A DNA stretch of 64,000 bases from Geothrix sp. 21YS21S-2 (GTDB taxonomy: Bacteria > Acidobacteriota > Holophagae > Holophagales > Holophagaceae), in NCBI RefSeq assembly GCF_030846775.1, contig NZ_CP132910.1, forward strand, positions 1,832,001 through 1,896,000, read 5' to 3'. The first letter of the stretch is position 1; each line of letters opens with the position of its first letter. The translations under genes were made by a program, and so were the position numbers. Under the pieces are notes generated by a model that was given only the letters and a program-made list of their open reading frames with translations, had not been told where the DNA came from and did no database searches. This document shows, one piece after another, positions 26,523 to 34,224 of the stretch.

Positions 26523-27113
26523 GTGGAGAACCGTAACATCCTGATCGGTCTTGGGACCGGGCTCGTGGCAGGCTTCCTGCTGGGCTACGGGACGGGCGTC
26601 TATTTCACCACCACCAGCGGCCACAACCACCCCCCGGCTCCGCCCGCCGCGGCCGCCCCCCCCGCCGGCATGCCCCCCATGGGCATGGGCCAGGTGGACG
26701 CCTTCGCCCGCATCGCCGCCACCAAGTCCGCCCTGGAAAAGAACCCCAAGGACTTCGACGCCCTGGTGCTGCTGGGCAACGACTATTTCGACACCCACCA
26801 GCCCCAGCTCAGCGTGGACGCCTACGCCAAGGCCCTGGCGCTCGACCCCAAGAACCCCAAGGCCCCCGACATCCTCACGGACCAGGGCGTCATGTACCGC
26901 GAGCTGAAGGCCTACGACAAGGCCCTGGCCAACTTCAAGCAGGCCGGGAAGCTCGATCCCAACCACCTGCCCAGCATGCTGAACATGGGCATCGTGTACG
27001 CCACGAACCTCAACGACAAGGCCGCCGCGAGGAAGATCTGGGCGAAGATCGTCGAGATCGCTCCGGAGAGCCCCCAGGGGCAGCAGGCCAAGCAGTTCCT
27101 GACGGGAATCTAA
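26523..27113 (+). CDS. Membrane-anchored TPR protein
   Basis: 196 residues. An N-terminal transmembrane helix (ILIGLGTGLVAGFLLGYG) is followed by a Pro/Ala linker, then at least three TPR units (about 60-190). The hydrophilic part probably faces the periplasm. GTG 26523 is preceded by GGAGG (26514-26518) at four bases; an in-frame ATG at 26478 has no ribosome site. It lies 71 bases after hmgA and may be cotranscribed. It shares its last bases with the convergent flavin-reductase gene (CTAA, 27110-27113). Confidence 0.78.
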   Translation: MENRNILIGLGTGLVAGFLLGYGTGVYFTTTSGHNHPPAPPAAAAPPAGMPPMGMGQVDAFARIAATKSALEKNPKDFDALVLLGNDYFDTHQPQLSVDAYAKALALDPKNPKAPDILTDQGVMYRELKAYDKALANFKQAGKLDPNHLPSMLNMGIVYATNLNDKAAARKIWAKIVEIAPESPQGQQAKQFLTGI

Positions 27114-27952
27114 AGCATCGACCGCCGCCCGGCGAGCCGCCAGGCCTCGGCGAGGTCCTCGCGCTGCAGCGCCACGTGGATCGCCCGCTCCAACCCCTCC
27201 GCATCCCCGGGGTCGTCCCGGACGGCAGGGGCCTGGGCGGGGTCGGGCAGCTCCGCGGAGTTGGCCAGGCGCCCCAGGTCGTTGCCGGTGAGGATCCGGC
27301 TGCGCTTCAGGGCCTCCGGCAGGGCGTCGTAGCCGATGGGGCGGCCCGTGGGCTTGGCCACCTGGAGGATCGCGTGGCCTGAGGCCCGGGTGTAGAAGGC
27401 CCCGCCATTGCGTCCTACGAGGTCCAGGCGGTCCGGATGCAGGTCCAGGCAGTCCTCCCGCACGTGGAAGGCCAGGACCTCGCCGATGAGCATCAGGCCC
27501 GACCCGGGGCCCGAGCCCAGTTCCACCTCCCGGTGCAGGCGGCATTCCATCTGGAAGGGCGACTCGCCCACCAGCGCCGGCGCCACGAACCGCGCCGGAA
27601 GGGGCGTGAGGCCGGACTTCACGAACTCGTCCACGTCCCCGGGGTACTCGGCGCTGGCCACGTTCACCTGCTGGAGCATGGCGAAGCTCACGGCCGCGAT
27701 GACGAATTCGCGGGTGGAAGTGGCGTTGAGGTAGGTGTCCTTGACCGTCCCGTCCCGGGCCCTGCGGTTGGGGGCAAAGGCCACCATGGGCGGGTTGCTC
27801 CCGAAGGCGTTGAAGAAGCTGAAGGGCGCAAGGTTCCTCTCCCCCCTCGCCGAGACGGTGCTGGCCAGGGCGATGGGACGGGGGCCCACGCCGCCCGTGA
27901 GCAGGGCGTTGGTGGCGGCGGGGTCCAGGTCCGCCGGCAGGATCGTCTTCAC
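27110..27952 (-). CDS. Flavin reductase-like domain protein
   Basis: 280 residues. The flavin reductase-like FMN-binding fold spans about 5-190, with GVGPRPIALASTVSARG and NLAPFSFFNAFGSNPPMVAF. The last ~80 residues are an extension of unknown role. Related proteins act as FMN reductases or as FMN-binding proteins of unknown activity, and are often found beside FAH-family genes. GTG 27952 overlaps the stop of the FAH gene (GTGA), so the two are coupled. A role in aromatic or tyrosine breakdown is inferred from position. Confidence 0.82.
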   Translation of the reverse strand: MKTILPADLDPAATNALLTGGVGPRPIALASTVSARGERNLAPFSFFNAFGSNPPMVAFAPNRRARDGTVKDTYLNATSTREFVIAAVSFAMLQQVNVASAEYPGDVDEFVKSGLTPLPARFVAPALVGESPFQMECRLHREVELGSGPGSGLMLIGEVLAFHVREDCLDLHPDRLDLVGRNGGAFYTRASGHAILQVAKPTGRPIGYDALPEALKRSRILTGNDLGRLANSAELPDPAQAPAVRDDPGDAEGLERAIHVALQREDLAEAWRLAGRRSML

Positions 27953-28935
27953 GGCAGCGGACTCCGGGGCCCCATGGCCACCAGTTCGGGCGGGAGGGCG
28001 ATGCCCTCGGCCCGGGCCACGCTGTTCTCCAGGCGGCCCAGGCCCTGGACCTCCAGCACCACGAAATCCCCGTCCTTCAGCCACAGGTCCTCGGTGACCT
28101 TGGAGCCGTTGAGCTCCAGGAGGCAGCCGGTGCCCACGGTGCCGCTGCCCACCACCTCGCCGGGGTTCACCTGCACGCCGTAGGAGGTGCGCTGGAGGAT
28201 CTGCGCGAAGGTCCAGTTCATGGAGGAGGCCTCGCCGTCGCTCAGGAGGCGGCCGTTCACCGAGGCGGTCATGCGCGCGCGGAGCACCCGTCCCTGGGGG
28301 CTGGGCTCCAGGGGAAGCTCGTCGCAGGTCACCAGCCAGGGCCCCAGGCTCGTGGCGAAGTCCTTGCCCTTGCAGGGGCCCAGGCTGAGCTTCATCTCCT
28401 CCATCTGGAGGTGGCGGGCGCTCCAGTCGTTCATGACCATGAAGCCGAAGATGGCCTCGTCGGCCTCGGCCAGGGTGGCGTTCTTCAGGGGGCGGCCGGT
28501 GACCACGGCCACCTCCAGCTCGTAGTCCAGGCGGTTGAGGTGGTGCTCCAGCACCTCCACGGGGCCGGGGCCCGTCACCGCCTGGTGGTTCGTGAAGTAG
28601 GTGACGGGGAAGTGGTCGAACTCGGGGATCATCTCCAGCCCGCGGTTGCGCCGGGCGGTGGCCACGTGCTGGCGGAAGGCGTAGCCGTCCCGCATGGACA
28701 CGGGCCTGGGCACGGGGGCCAGGAGCGTCACCTGCCCCGCGTCCAGGAAGGCGGCGCCAGGGGCCTTGGCCGCCAGGGCCCGGGCCAGGGGCATGAGGGT
28801 GTCCTGCCTCCGGATGAGGGTGAGCATGTCCACGGCCAGGCGCTTGTCGCCCGCATGGAAGTCGAGGATGCGCCCGCCGCCGGTGACGGCGCCGATGCGC
28901 TCCTGTCCGTTGTGCAGAAAGGTCACCAGCTTCAT
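27949..28935 (-). CDS. Fumarylacetoacetate hydrolase family protein
   Basis: 328 residues. The C-terminal FAH domain (about 80-328) shows the metal-binding DYELEVAVV, MNDWSARHLQ, and KDFATSLGPW motifs. In this setting the likely reaction is fumarylacetoacetate to fumarate plus acetoacetate, the last step after hpd and hmgA. The FAH superfamily also includes decarboxylases and acylpyruvases, so the substrate is an inference from context. ATG 28935 follows AGGAG at five bases. Confidence 0.87.
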   Translation of the reverse strand: MKLVTFLHNGQERIGAVTGGGRILDFHAGDKRLAVDMLTLIRRQDTLMPLARALAAKAPGAAFLDAGQVTLLAPVPRPVSMRDGYAFRQHVATARRNRGLEMIPEFDHFPVTYFTNHQAVTGPGPVEVLEHHLNRLDYELEVAVVTGRPLKNATLAEADEAIFGFMVMNDWSARHLQMEEMKLSLGPCKGKDFATSLGPWLVTCDELPLEPSPQGRVLRARMTASVNGRLLSDGEASSMNWTFAQILQRTSYGVQVNPGEVVGSGTVGTGCLLELNGSKVTEDLWLKDGDFVVLEVQGLGRLENSVARAEGIALPPELVAMGPRSPLP

Positions 28936-29039
28936 GGGCACTCCTGGGGCAAGTCTAGACCAGACTGAGACTCACCGGCAGTCGAATTCGCAACTCTCCG
29001 GCGTGGTACAGTTCCCTACCCCCTTGTCCGGAGATGCCC

Positions 29040-30404
29040 GTGGCCACGCCCCCTGTGGAACAGTCCCCCCTGAACCAGATCGTCCAGCCTTTCATCGACC
29101 TGGTGCACGCGCCCAGGGCCCTGTGGGCCGTGAACCTGCTGAGCTTCCTCGAGGGGTTCGTCTACTTCGGGATGGTCATCTACCTCCACATGTACTTCAA
29201 CCAGTACGGCGGCCTGTCGGATCCCAAGGCGGGGCTCATGGTGGGCTTCCTCACCTGGGGCATCACCATCTCCATGCTCTTCTTCGGGGGCCGCGCCGAC
29301 GCCTGGGGCCTGCGCAGGACCTTCATCATCTCGCTCTGCATCATGTTCGCCGGACGCGCGCTGCTGGCCCTGGCGCCCTACCTGGGCCTGCGGGGCGGCG
29401 GCTTCCTGACGCCCTTCGCCCTGACGGGAGCCCTGGCCATCACGTTCGTCATGACGGGCTACGGCATGTGCTACCCCGCGGGCTACGCGGCCATCCGCAA
29501 GTTCACCACCCCGGCCACCGCGGGCATGGGCTACGCCATGCTCTATGCGGTGATGAACCTGGGCGGGTGGCTGCCCACCTTCATGACGCCCGTGCGCACC
29601 CACTGGGGCATCCGGGGCGCCTTCGTCTTCTACTCGGCCGTCACCCTCGTGAGCCTGGCGGCCCTGATGCTCCTCCTGAGCCGGAAGACCGAGAGGGAGG
29701 CCCTGGCCGCGGGCCTCGCGGCCCAGGAGGCGCCCCCGGCCCCCGCGGACGCCGCGCCCTCGGGCGGGCTCATGCACTGGCTGCGCAACCACCCCCTGGC
29801 CGATCCGAAATTCTCCTTCTTCATCTTCTGCCTGATCCCCGTGCAGACGCTGTTCGCCTACAACTGGCTGCTCTTCGCACCGTACGTGAGCCGGGCCTTC
29901 GCGGGCACCTGGGTGGGCACCCACTTCGAGGCCGCCAGCAGCCTGAACACCCTCCTGGTCTTCGTGCTCTGCCCCGTGGTGGCCGCGCTCACCACCCGCG
30001 TGAAGGTCTACACCATGATGATCCTGGGCACCGCCGTCATGGCCAGCCCCACCTTCATCCTGGCCCTGGGGCCCACCGCCCTGGGCCTTTTGGCCTACAT
30101 CGTCCTGATGAGCGTGGGCGAGGCCATGTGGCAGCCCCGGTTCCTGCAGTACGCCGCGGAGATCGCCCCCGAGGGCCGCACCGGCGCCTACATGGGGGTG
30201 GCGCAGTTCCCCTGGTTCCTCACCAAGATGCTGGTGAGCTTCTACGCCGGCACGGCCCTCGCCACCTGGTGCCCCGAGGGCGGCCCCGGGCGCACCGGGA
30301 CCATGTGGCTGATCTTCGGGATGGTTTCCATGCTGACGACCGTCATGCTGATCCTGGCCCGGGGATGGCTGGGAAAGGATTTCAAGACCAGCCGGAACCC
30401 CTAG
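29040..30404 (+). CDS. MFS transporter
   Basis: About 454 residues with 12 predicted membrane helices and a longer hydrophilic loop in the middle (about 215-250). The A-motif-like segment GGRADAWGLRRTF is between helices 2 and 3. Its general shape, with YGMCYPAGYAAIRKFTTP, recalls the POT/peptide-type branch, but I cannot assign a substrate. GTG 29040 has GGAG six bases upstream. ATG 29034 is in frame but touches the ribosome site, so it is less likely. It lies beside the tyrosine-breakdown genes and might import peptides or aromatic compounds. Confidence 0.82.
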   Translation: MATPPVEQSPLNQIVQPFIDLVHAPRALWAVNLLSFLEGFVYFGMVIYLHMYFNQYGGLSDPKAGLMVGFLTWGITISMLFFGGRADAWGLRRTFIISLCIMFAGRALLALAPYLGLRGGGFLTPFALTGALAITFVMTGYGMCYPAGYAAIRKFTTPATAGMGYAMLYAVMNLGGWLPTFMTPVRTHWGIRGAFVFYSAVTLVSLAALMLLLSRKTEREALAAGLAAQEAPPAPADAAPSGGLMHWLRNHPLADPKFSFFIFCLIPVQTLFAYNWLLFAPYVSRAFAGTWVGTHFEAASSLNTLLVFVLCPVVAALTTRVKVYTMMILGTAVMASPTFILALGPTALGLLAYIVLMSVGEAMWQPRFLQYAAEIAPEGRTGAYMGVAQFPWFLTKMLVSFYAGTALATWCPEGGPGRTGTMWLIFGMVSMLTTVMLILARGWLGKDFKTSRNP

Positions 30405-30741
30405 GGGAGACCCAAGGAAAGGACCGGTGAGACCTTTTCCTGCCCTTTCCCCTGGATCCGGTTCATCCCTGTATCAGCAGGGCAGGTGCAGGAATGAGAA
30501 GGCGCGCAGGCTACCTGCTTTCGCCGGCCCAGTCCTGCATTTCCCCGGCCGCAATATACAATGAATCGGATCCAGGGGATGGATGGGGATCTTCATGTCG
30601 TGAACCGCCCCCCTCATCTGTTCAGGAAGTCCCGCGGTTTCCAGGGGAACCCAATTCAAATGAACGACACATATCCTTGCTGGACCCCACGGACCGCAGC
30701 CCGCAGGGCGCGGCCTTGCCCTGTCCCGAGGACTTCAAAAC
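30405..30741. other. 337-base spacer with a nested inverted-repeat element
   Basis: No protein gene is convincing here. The first half holds the 132-base element described separately (30448-30579). The second half leads into the propeller gene and contains GAGGA (30728-30732), nine bases before its ATG, plus AATATACAAT near 30553, which could be a -10 region. Confidence 0.5.
30448..30579. ncRNA. 132-base nested stem-loop element, candidate structured RNA or palindromic mobile repeat
   Basis: The outer arms 30448-30466 and 30561-30579 are complementary over 19 bases with one mismatch. Inside are CCCTG/CAGGG (30467-30471 with 30478-30482), TGCAGGA/TCCTGCA (30487-30493 with 30533-30539), GGCG/CGCC (501-504 with 522-525) and GCAGG/CCTGC (506-510 with 514-518, three-base loop). 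All nest without crossing. No target-site duplication is visible at the ends. It could be transcribed as the leader of the next gene or be a REP/MITE-like element. Strand is unknown because the fold is symmetric. Confidence 0.5.
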
Positions 30742-32904
30742 ATGCACACTTGCCATTCGACCCTCCGGGGAAACGCTCACCGGTGGCGCCGGGCGGCGCT
30801 GGCGACGGTCCTGCTGGCGCCCCTTTCCGCCATGGATCCGGTCCCGCCCGGCCGGACAGCTCCCGTCCCGGCGACCGGTGGCGGGGGCGAAACCGAAGCG
30901 CTCATGCGCTCCCTGCTGGCCGAGCTGAAGGGCTTCGGCCTTCCTGACGACAGGAAGGAGAAGGAGGCTCCGGCCGTGGGCGGGATCCTCCACGACCTGA
31001 CCCTGCGCGGTCTGCACCTGCGGGCCGGCGCCGGTCTCCGGGGCGCCGACCTCCGCGGCGCGGATCTCCGGCGCCTCGACCTTGCCGGCGCGGATCTGCG
31101 CGGCGCGGACCTCACCCGGGCCAGGCTGGAGGGCGCCAACCTCACCGGCGCCAGGCTGGAAGGCGCCCGCCTTTTCTGCGCCGACATCGGCGGCGCCATC
31201 GGCCTCGATCTGTCCGATACGCGGCTCCATCCCTTCTTCGAGATCCTCGAGGACGAGGACGTCGGCCACGTCAAGACGCTCAACCTGGGCAGGCCCGGGA
31301 ACGAGGAGCGGGGTCCGGTGCGCAACCTCGCGGCCGGTCCCGATGGCCGCCTGTTCTGGACCCAAGGCGACCATCCGGCCATCGAGAACATGACCGTCAC
31401 CGGGGTTCGCCACGCCATGCCGCCCGTGGTGGATACCCGCATTCACGCCCTGGTGGCCGACAGCCGCGGCCGGCTGTGGAGCGTGGGCGACCGCATGATC
31501 GGCATTTGCAGCTTGGCGAGCGTGAGCCGGGCGATCAGCGGCGAACCCATTCGATTCAGTACCTGGAAGATGGAAATTCCCGCCCGGCCGAATCAGGTGG
31601 TTGCAGGGTCGAACGGCGACCTTTGGGTCTCGCTGGCGGAACGGGTCTGCCGCATCAGCCACGATCCTGCCAGCAACACGTTCGGGTTCCGGGACCTGGC
31701 CTTCCGTTGCGCGGGGCCGGCGGCCGGCACCCTTGGGATGTCCGGCTCGAACGAAGCGGGCATCGCCTTCGCCGTACCCGAACAGGAAAGGGTGTTCTTC
31801 CACCGGGGACAGGGTCAACCGCCGTCCACGTTCGCCCTGCCCCCCGGAAGCCGGCCGCGGCGCCTGGTGCCGGGGCAGGACGGCCGGCTCTGGTTCATAC
31901 AGGCCGGGCCGCCGGGGATCGGCGAGATCGGCGTGAATGGCAGCGGGTGCAAGGTCCACCTCCTGGACGGCCCGGCCACCCAGCCGCACGGGATCGCCCC
32001 CGGGCCCGACGGCTCCATGTGGTTCACCGACACGGCCGGGGAGCGCATCGGACGGATCGCTTCCGGCGGCCGGATCACCTGGTTCCCCCTGCCCCGGGGC
32101 AGCCGGCCCCAGGAGATCGTCCCGGCACCGGACGGCCGCATGCTCTTCACCCTGCAGGGCCGGAGCGCCATCGGCTCGATCCGTGCGGCGCTCCGGCCGG
32201 CGACGCGGCTGGCGCCTGGCCCCGTCGATCGCCTGGCATGGGAAGCGGCCGAGTCCAAGCAGGGCCCTCGCAAGGCCGCCGCCCTTCCAGCAGGCGGCGA
32301 CTCCAGCACGTCCTCCACCACCACGTCCTCCTGGGAGGTTCCGGTCTACCACCCCAGGCCGGTTCCTGTCGCGAAGACCCCGAGCCGGGAGGAACGCCAC
32401 GCCCTGCACCAGCGCAGGCTGGAGGCCGCCGAGAAGGCCCTGCTGGCGCGCCAGGCCCTCGAGCCCAAGGAGGCGCCGGCACCGCCCCCCGGTCCGCCCA
32501 CGCCCGCCCCCGAAGTCCCCTCGATCGAGCTGGACGCCCTGCTGGACCAGTTGGAAACACAGGCGGTGCTGCTGGCCCCCGGAGCGGTCCGGCACAGCCA
32601 GGCCCGCCATTGCGGCGCCTCGGAGGCCAATGGCCGATGGGCCGCGCCCTTCGCGAACCCGCAGGCGCTGGCCGCCCTCATCGCCCGGGGCATGCTGGCT
32701 TCGGGGGCCATCGCCAAGGTGACCGCGCCCGACGGAGGCTTTGAAACCGCCTGCGAAAGTCAGGAGATCGTGGGCACCTACCGCGACTGCCAGGGCGTCC
32801 ACCCCACCCGGTGGTTCCGGGTGATCACGGAGCGGCACATCGTGGAGGACCAGGAGGTTCAGATCGTCATGACCGCCTACCCCATCGCCGAACACTGGCG
32901 CTAG
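30742..32904 (+). CDS. Exported pentapeptide-repeat/beta-propeller protein with a nuclease-toxin-like C-terminal domain
   Basis: 720 residues. A probable signal segment (about 15-32, WRRAALATVLLAPLSAM) is followed by pentapeptide repeats (about 85-155, e.g. LRGADLRGADLRRLDLAGAD). Then comes a beta-propeller of at least six blades (about 190-490) of the Vgb/streptogramin-lyase type, each with a DGRLWF-like core. A low-complexity Ser/Thr and Pro linker (about 510-600) precedes a compact C-terminal domain (about 612-718), with ARHC near its start, EIVGTYRDC in the middle and EVQIVMTAYPI at its end. That order resembles EndoU/BECR-fold bacterial toxin nucleases. The match is by eye and tentative. 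No obvious immunity gene is seen. Confidence 0.65.
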   Translation: MHTCHSTLRGNAHRWRRAALATVLLAPLSAMDPVPPGRTAPVPATGGGGETEALMRSLLAELKGFGLPDDRKEKEAPAVGGILHDLTLRGLHLRAGAGLRGADLRGADLRRLDLAGADLRGADLTRARLEGANLTGARLEGARLFCADIGGAIGLDLSDTRLHPFFEILEDEDVGHVKTLNLGRPGNEERGPVRNLAAGPDGRLFWTQGDHPAIENMTVTGVRHAMPPVVDTRIHALVADSRGRLWSVGDRMIGICSLASVSRAISGEPIRFSTWKMEIPARPNQVVAGSNGDLWVSLAERVCRISHDPASNTFGFRDLAFRCAGPAAGTLGMSGSNEAGIAFAVPEQERVFFHRGQGQPPSTFALPPGSRPRRLVPGQDGRLWFIQAGPPGIGEIGVNGSGCKVHLLDGPATQPHGIAPGPDGSMWFTDTAGERIGRIASGGRITWFPLPRGSRPQEIVPAPDGRMLFTLQGRSAIGSIRAALRPATRLAPGPVDRLAWEAAESKQGPRKAAALPAGGDSSTSSTTTSSWEVPVYHPRPVPVAKTPSREERHALHQRRLEAAEKALLARQALEPKEAPAPPPGPPTPAPEVPSIELDALLDQLETQAVLLAPGAVRHSQARHCGASEANGRWAAPFANPQALAALIARGMLASGAIAKVTAPDGGFETACESQEIVGTYRDCQGVHPTRWFRVITERHIVEDQEVQIVMTAYPIAEHWR

Positions 32905-32910
32905 GGGATT

Positions 32911-32924
32911 TTTATCCGGATAAA
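32911..32924. promoter_or_regulatory. Palindromic operator candidate 1 (DUF2239 promoter)
   Basis: TTTATCCGGATAAA is a perfect 14-base palindrome just after the stop of the propeller gene. A second copy follows exactly 30 bases on, about three helical turns, so a dimeric regulator could bind both on one face of the DNA. Confidence 0.6.
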
Positions 32925-32940
32925 TAACTAGCCTCAAATT

Positions 32941-32954
32941 TTTACCCGGATAAA
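32941..32954. promoter_or_regulatory. Palindromic operator candidate 2 overlapping a -10-like box
   Basis: TTTACCCGGATAAA differs from copy 1 at one base. It runs into TAAAAT (32951-32956), a likely -10 hexamer, 26 bases before the DUF2239 start. Binding here would block transcription. Confidence 0.58.
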
Positions 32955-32981
32955 ATAGTCTCTGGTCAACGGAGACACCCC

Positions 32982-33602
32982 ATGGAAACCCCCTTCCCCC
33001 TTTCATGCACCGCCTTCCTGGGCTCGCGGCGGCTCGCCGCGGGGTCCCTGGCCTCGGTGGCCGTGGCGGTGAAGCGCGCCCTGGAGGCCGATCCCCAAGG
33101 GTCGGCGCTGGTGTTCGACGACGCCGGCGGCCGGGTCATCGACCTGGACCTCCGGGGCACCGAAGCGGACCTGCTGGCCCGGCTCGCGCCGCCGCCGGAG
33201 GCCCCGCGGGGCCGGGGCCGGCCCAGACTCGGGGTGGTGCCCCGGGAGGTGACGCTGCTGCCCCGGCACTGGGAGTGGCTGAACACGCAGCCCGGTGGCG
33301 CTTCCGTGGCCCTGCGCCGGCTGGTGGAGGAGGCCCGGCGCGCCCGCAAGGACGTGGACCGGTTGCGATCCGCCCAGGAGGCTGCCTACCGGTTCATGTC
33401 GGCCCTGGCTGGCGACCAACCGGGCTTCGAGGAGGCCTCCCGGGCCCTGTTCGCCGGGGACGCCGAACGGTTCGGGGAGCACAGCGCCCCCTGGCCCGCC
33501 GATGTGCGCCGGCACGTGCTGTTCCTGGCCGGACCGGCCCTCGGCCGGGATGGGCGCCCCGGACCCGATTCCCAAGGAGGCGAGGATGGATCCGGCATTT
33601 GA
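32982..33602 (+). CDS. DUF2239 family protein
   Basis: 206 residues. The centre matches DUF2239: RGRPRLGVVPREVTLLPRHW near residue 78, then LNTQPGGASVALRRLVEEAR. This family has no known function. The basic, helix-rich core with an R/K-rich loop could bind nucleic acid, but that is inference. The first ~70 residues are more variable. Expression is probably controlled by the twin palindromes upstream. The next gene, a GIY-YIG protein, starts 17 bases before this one ends, so the two are made together. Confidence 0.8.
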   Translation: METPFPLSCTAFLGSRRLAAGSLASVAVAVKRALEADPQGSALVFDDAGGRVIDLDLRGTEADLLARLAPPPEAPRGRGRPRLGVVPREVTLLPRHWEWLNTQPGGASVALRRLVEEARRARKDVDRLRSAQEAAYRFMSALAGDQPGFEEASRALFAGDAERFGEHSAPWPADVRRHVLFLAGPALGRDGRPGPDSQGGEDGSGI

Positions 33603-33933
33603 CCGCAAGGCGGCCCTGCGCGCCTACAAGGAGCGCAAGCCCAGGCCCGGCATCTACGCGGTCCGGCACATCGCCTCGGGCCGGGCCTGGGCCGGCGCCG
33701 CCAAGGACCTGGACACCACCCGCAACGGCCTTTGGCACGTGCTGGAGGACCGCCGGCACCTGGACCGCAGCCTGCAGGCCGCGTGGGACCACCATGGGGC
33801 GGAGGCCTTCGAGTACGTGATCCTGGAGGTGCTTGCCGGGGACCTGGCCCCCTTCGTCCTGAAGGAGACCCTCAAGGAACGCCTGGCGGAGTGGGCGCGC
33901 CGCCTGGCGGGTGGGAGTTTCGGCAGCCGGTGA
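33586..33933 (+). CDS. Small GIY-YIG nuclease-fold protein
   Basis: 115 residues. The GIY half is PGIYAVRHIASGRAWAGAAK (about residues 24-43), where the second YIG-like element has decayed to WAG. An Arg in the following helix and a conserved Glu in AFEYVILE complete the fold. Family members cut DNA; single-domain versions like this one are poorly characterised, and the altered YIG leaves activity uncertain. ATG 33586 has AAGGAGG (33574-33580) five bases upstream. It overlaps the DUF2239 gene by 17 bases. Confidence 0.78.
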   Translation: MDPAFDRKAALRAYKERKPRPGIYAVRHIASGRAWAGAAKDLDTTRNGLWHVLEDRRHLDRSLQAAWDHHGAEAFEYVILEVLAGDLAPFVLKETLKERLAEWARRLAGGSFGSR

Positions 33934-34067
33934 GAAAACGCCCCTGAAGCCGGCCAAAACAGCCATCAGAGGTGAAAACGAGAACCAGGAGCGTGCGGAA
34001 AACCACCCTTGAAACCCCTGGCGCAATTCCTGGCGTTTGCGGATTGGGAGGGTTCGAGTCGCAGCGG

Positions 34068-34093
34068 CGTGACGCGAGCGTTCTTGCGTTACG
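34068..34093 (+). terminator. Hairpin in the spacer after the GIY-YIG gene
   Basis: CGTGACGC (34068-34075) pairs with GCGTTACG (34086-34093), eight pairs with one G-U, in the 291-base spacer 33934-34224. No T-run follows, so terminator status is weak. Nothing else gene-like is seen in this spacer apart from the tetR promoter. Confidence 0.3.
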
Positions 34094-34171
34094 AGCCGAT
34101 GGCTTGGCTCACCCGATCTCTCGGGGGGCCAGCGTTTGGCACCATGCAGTCCGGGCCGGCGGAACCCGGAT

Positions 34172-34189
34172 TGACTGACTAGCCAATCA
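34172..34189. promoter_or_regulatory. TetR operator candidate 1 (autoregulation)
   Basis: TGACTGACTAGCCAATCA is an imperfect 18-base palindrome centred on CTAG (14 of 18 positions symmetric). It overlaps a TTGACT hexamer that could be a -35 box, with TATAAC (34192-34197) downstream. The same half-site recurs downstream of tetR. Confidence 0.5.
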
Positions 34190-34224
34190 GGTATAACGTG
34201 TTAACCAGACACAGTGTGGGGGCC

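Noticed and set aside
30448-30579. Insertion-sequence interpretation of the inverted-repeat element
   Set aside because: Only 132 bases, no transposase and no target-site duplication. Retained as a structured element of unknown nature.
34051-34060. GGTTCGAGTC, which looks like a tRNA T-loop
   Set aside because: The flanks do not form a T-stem and no acceptor, D or anticodon arm can be found nearby. Not a tRNA or a convincing remnant.
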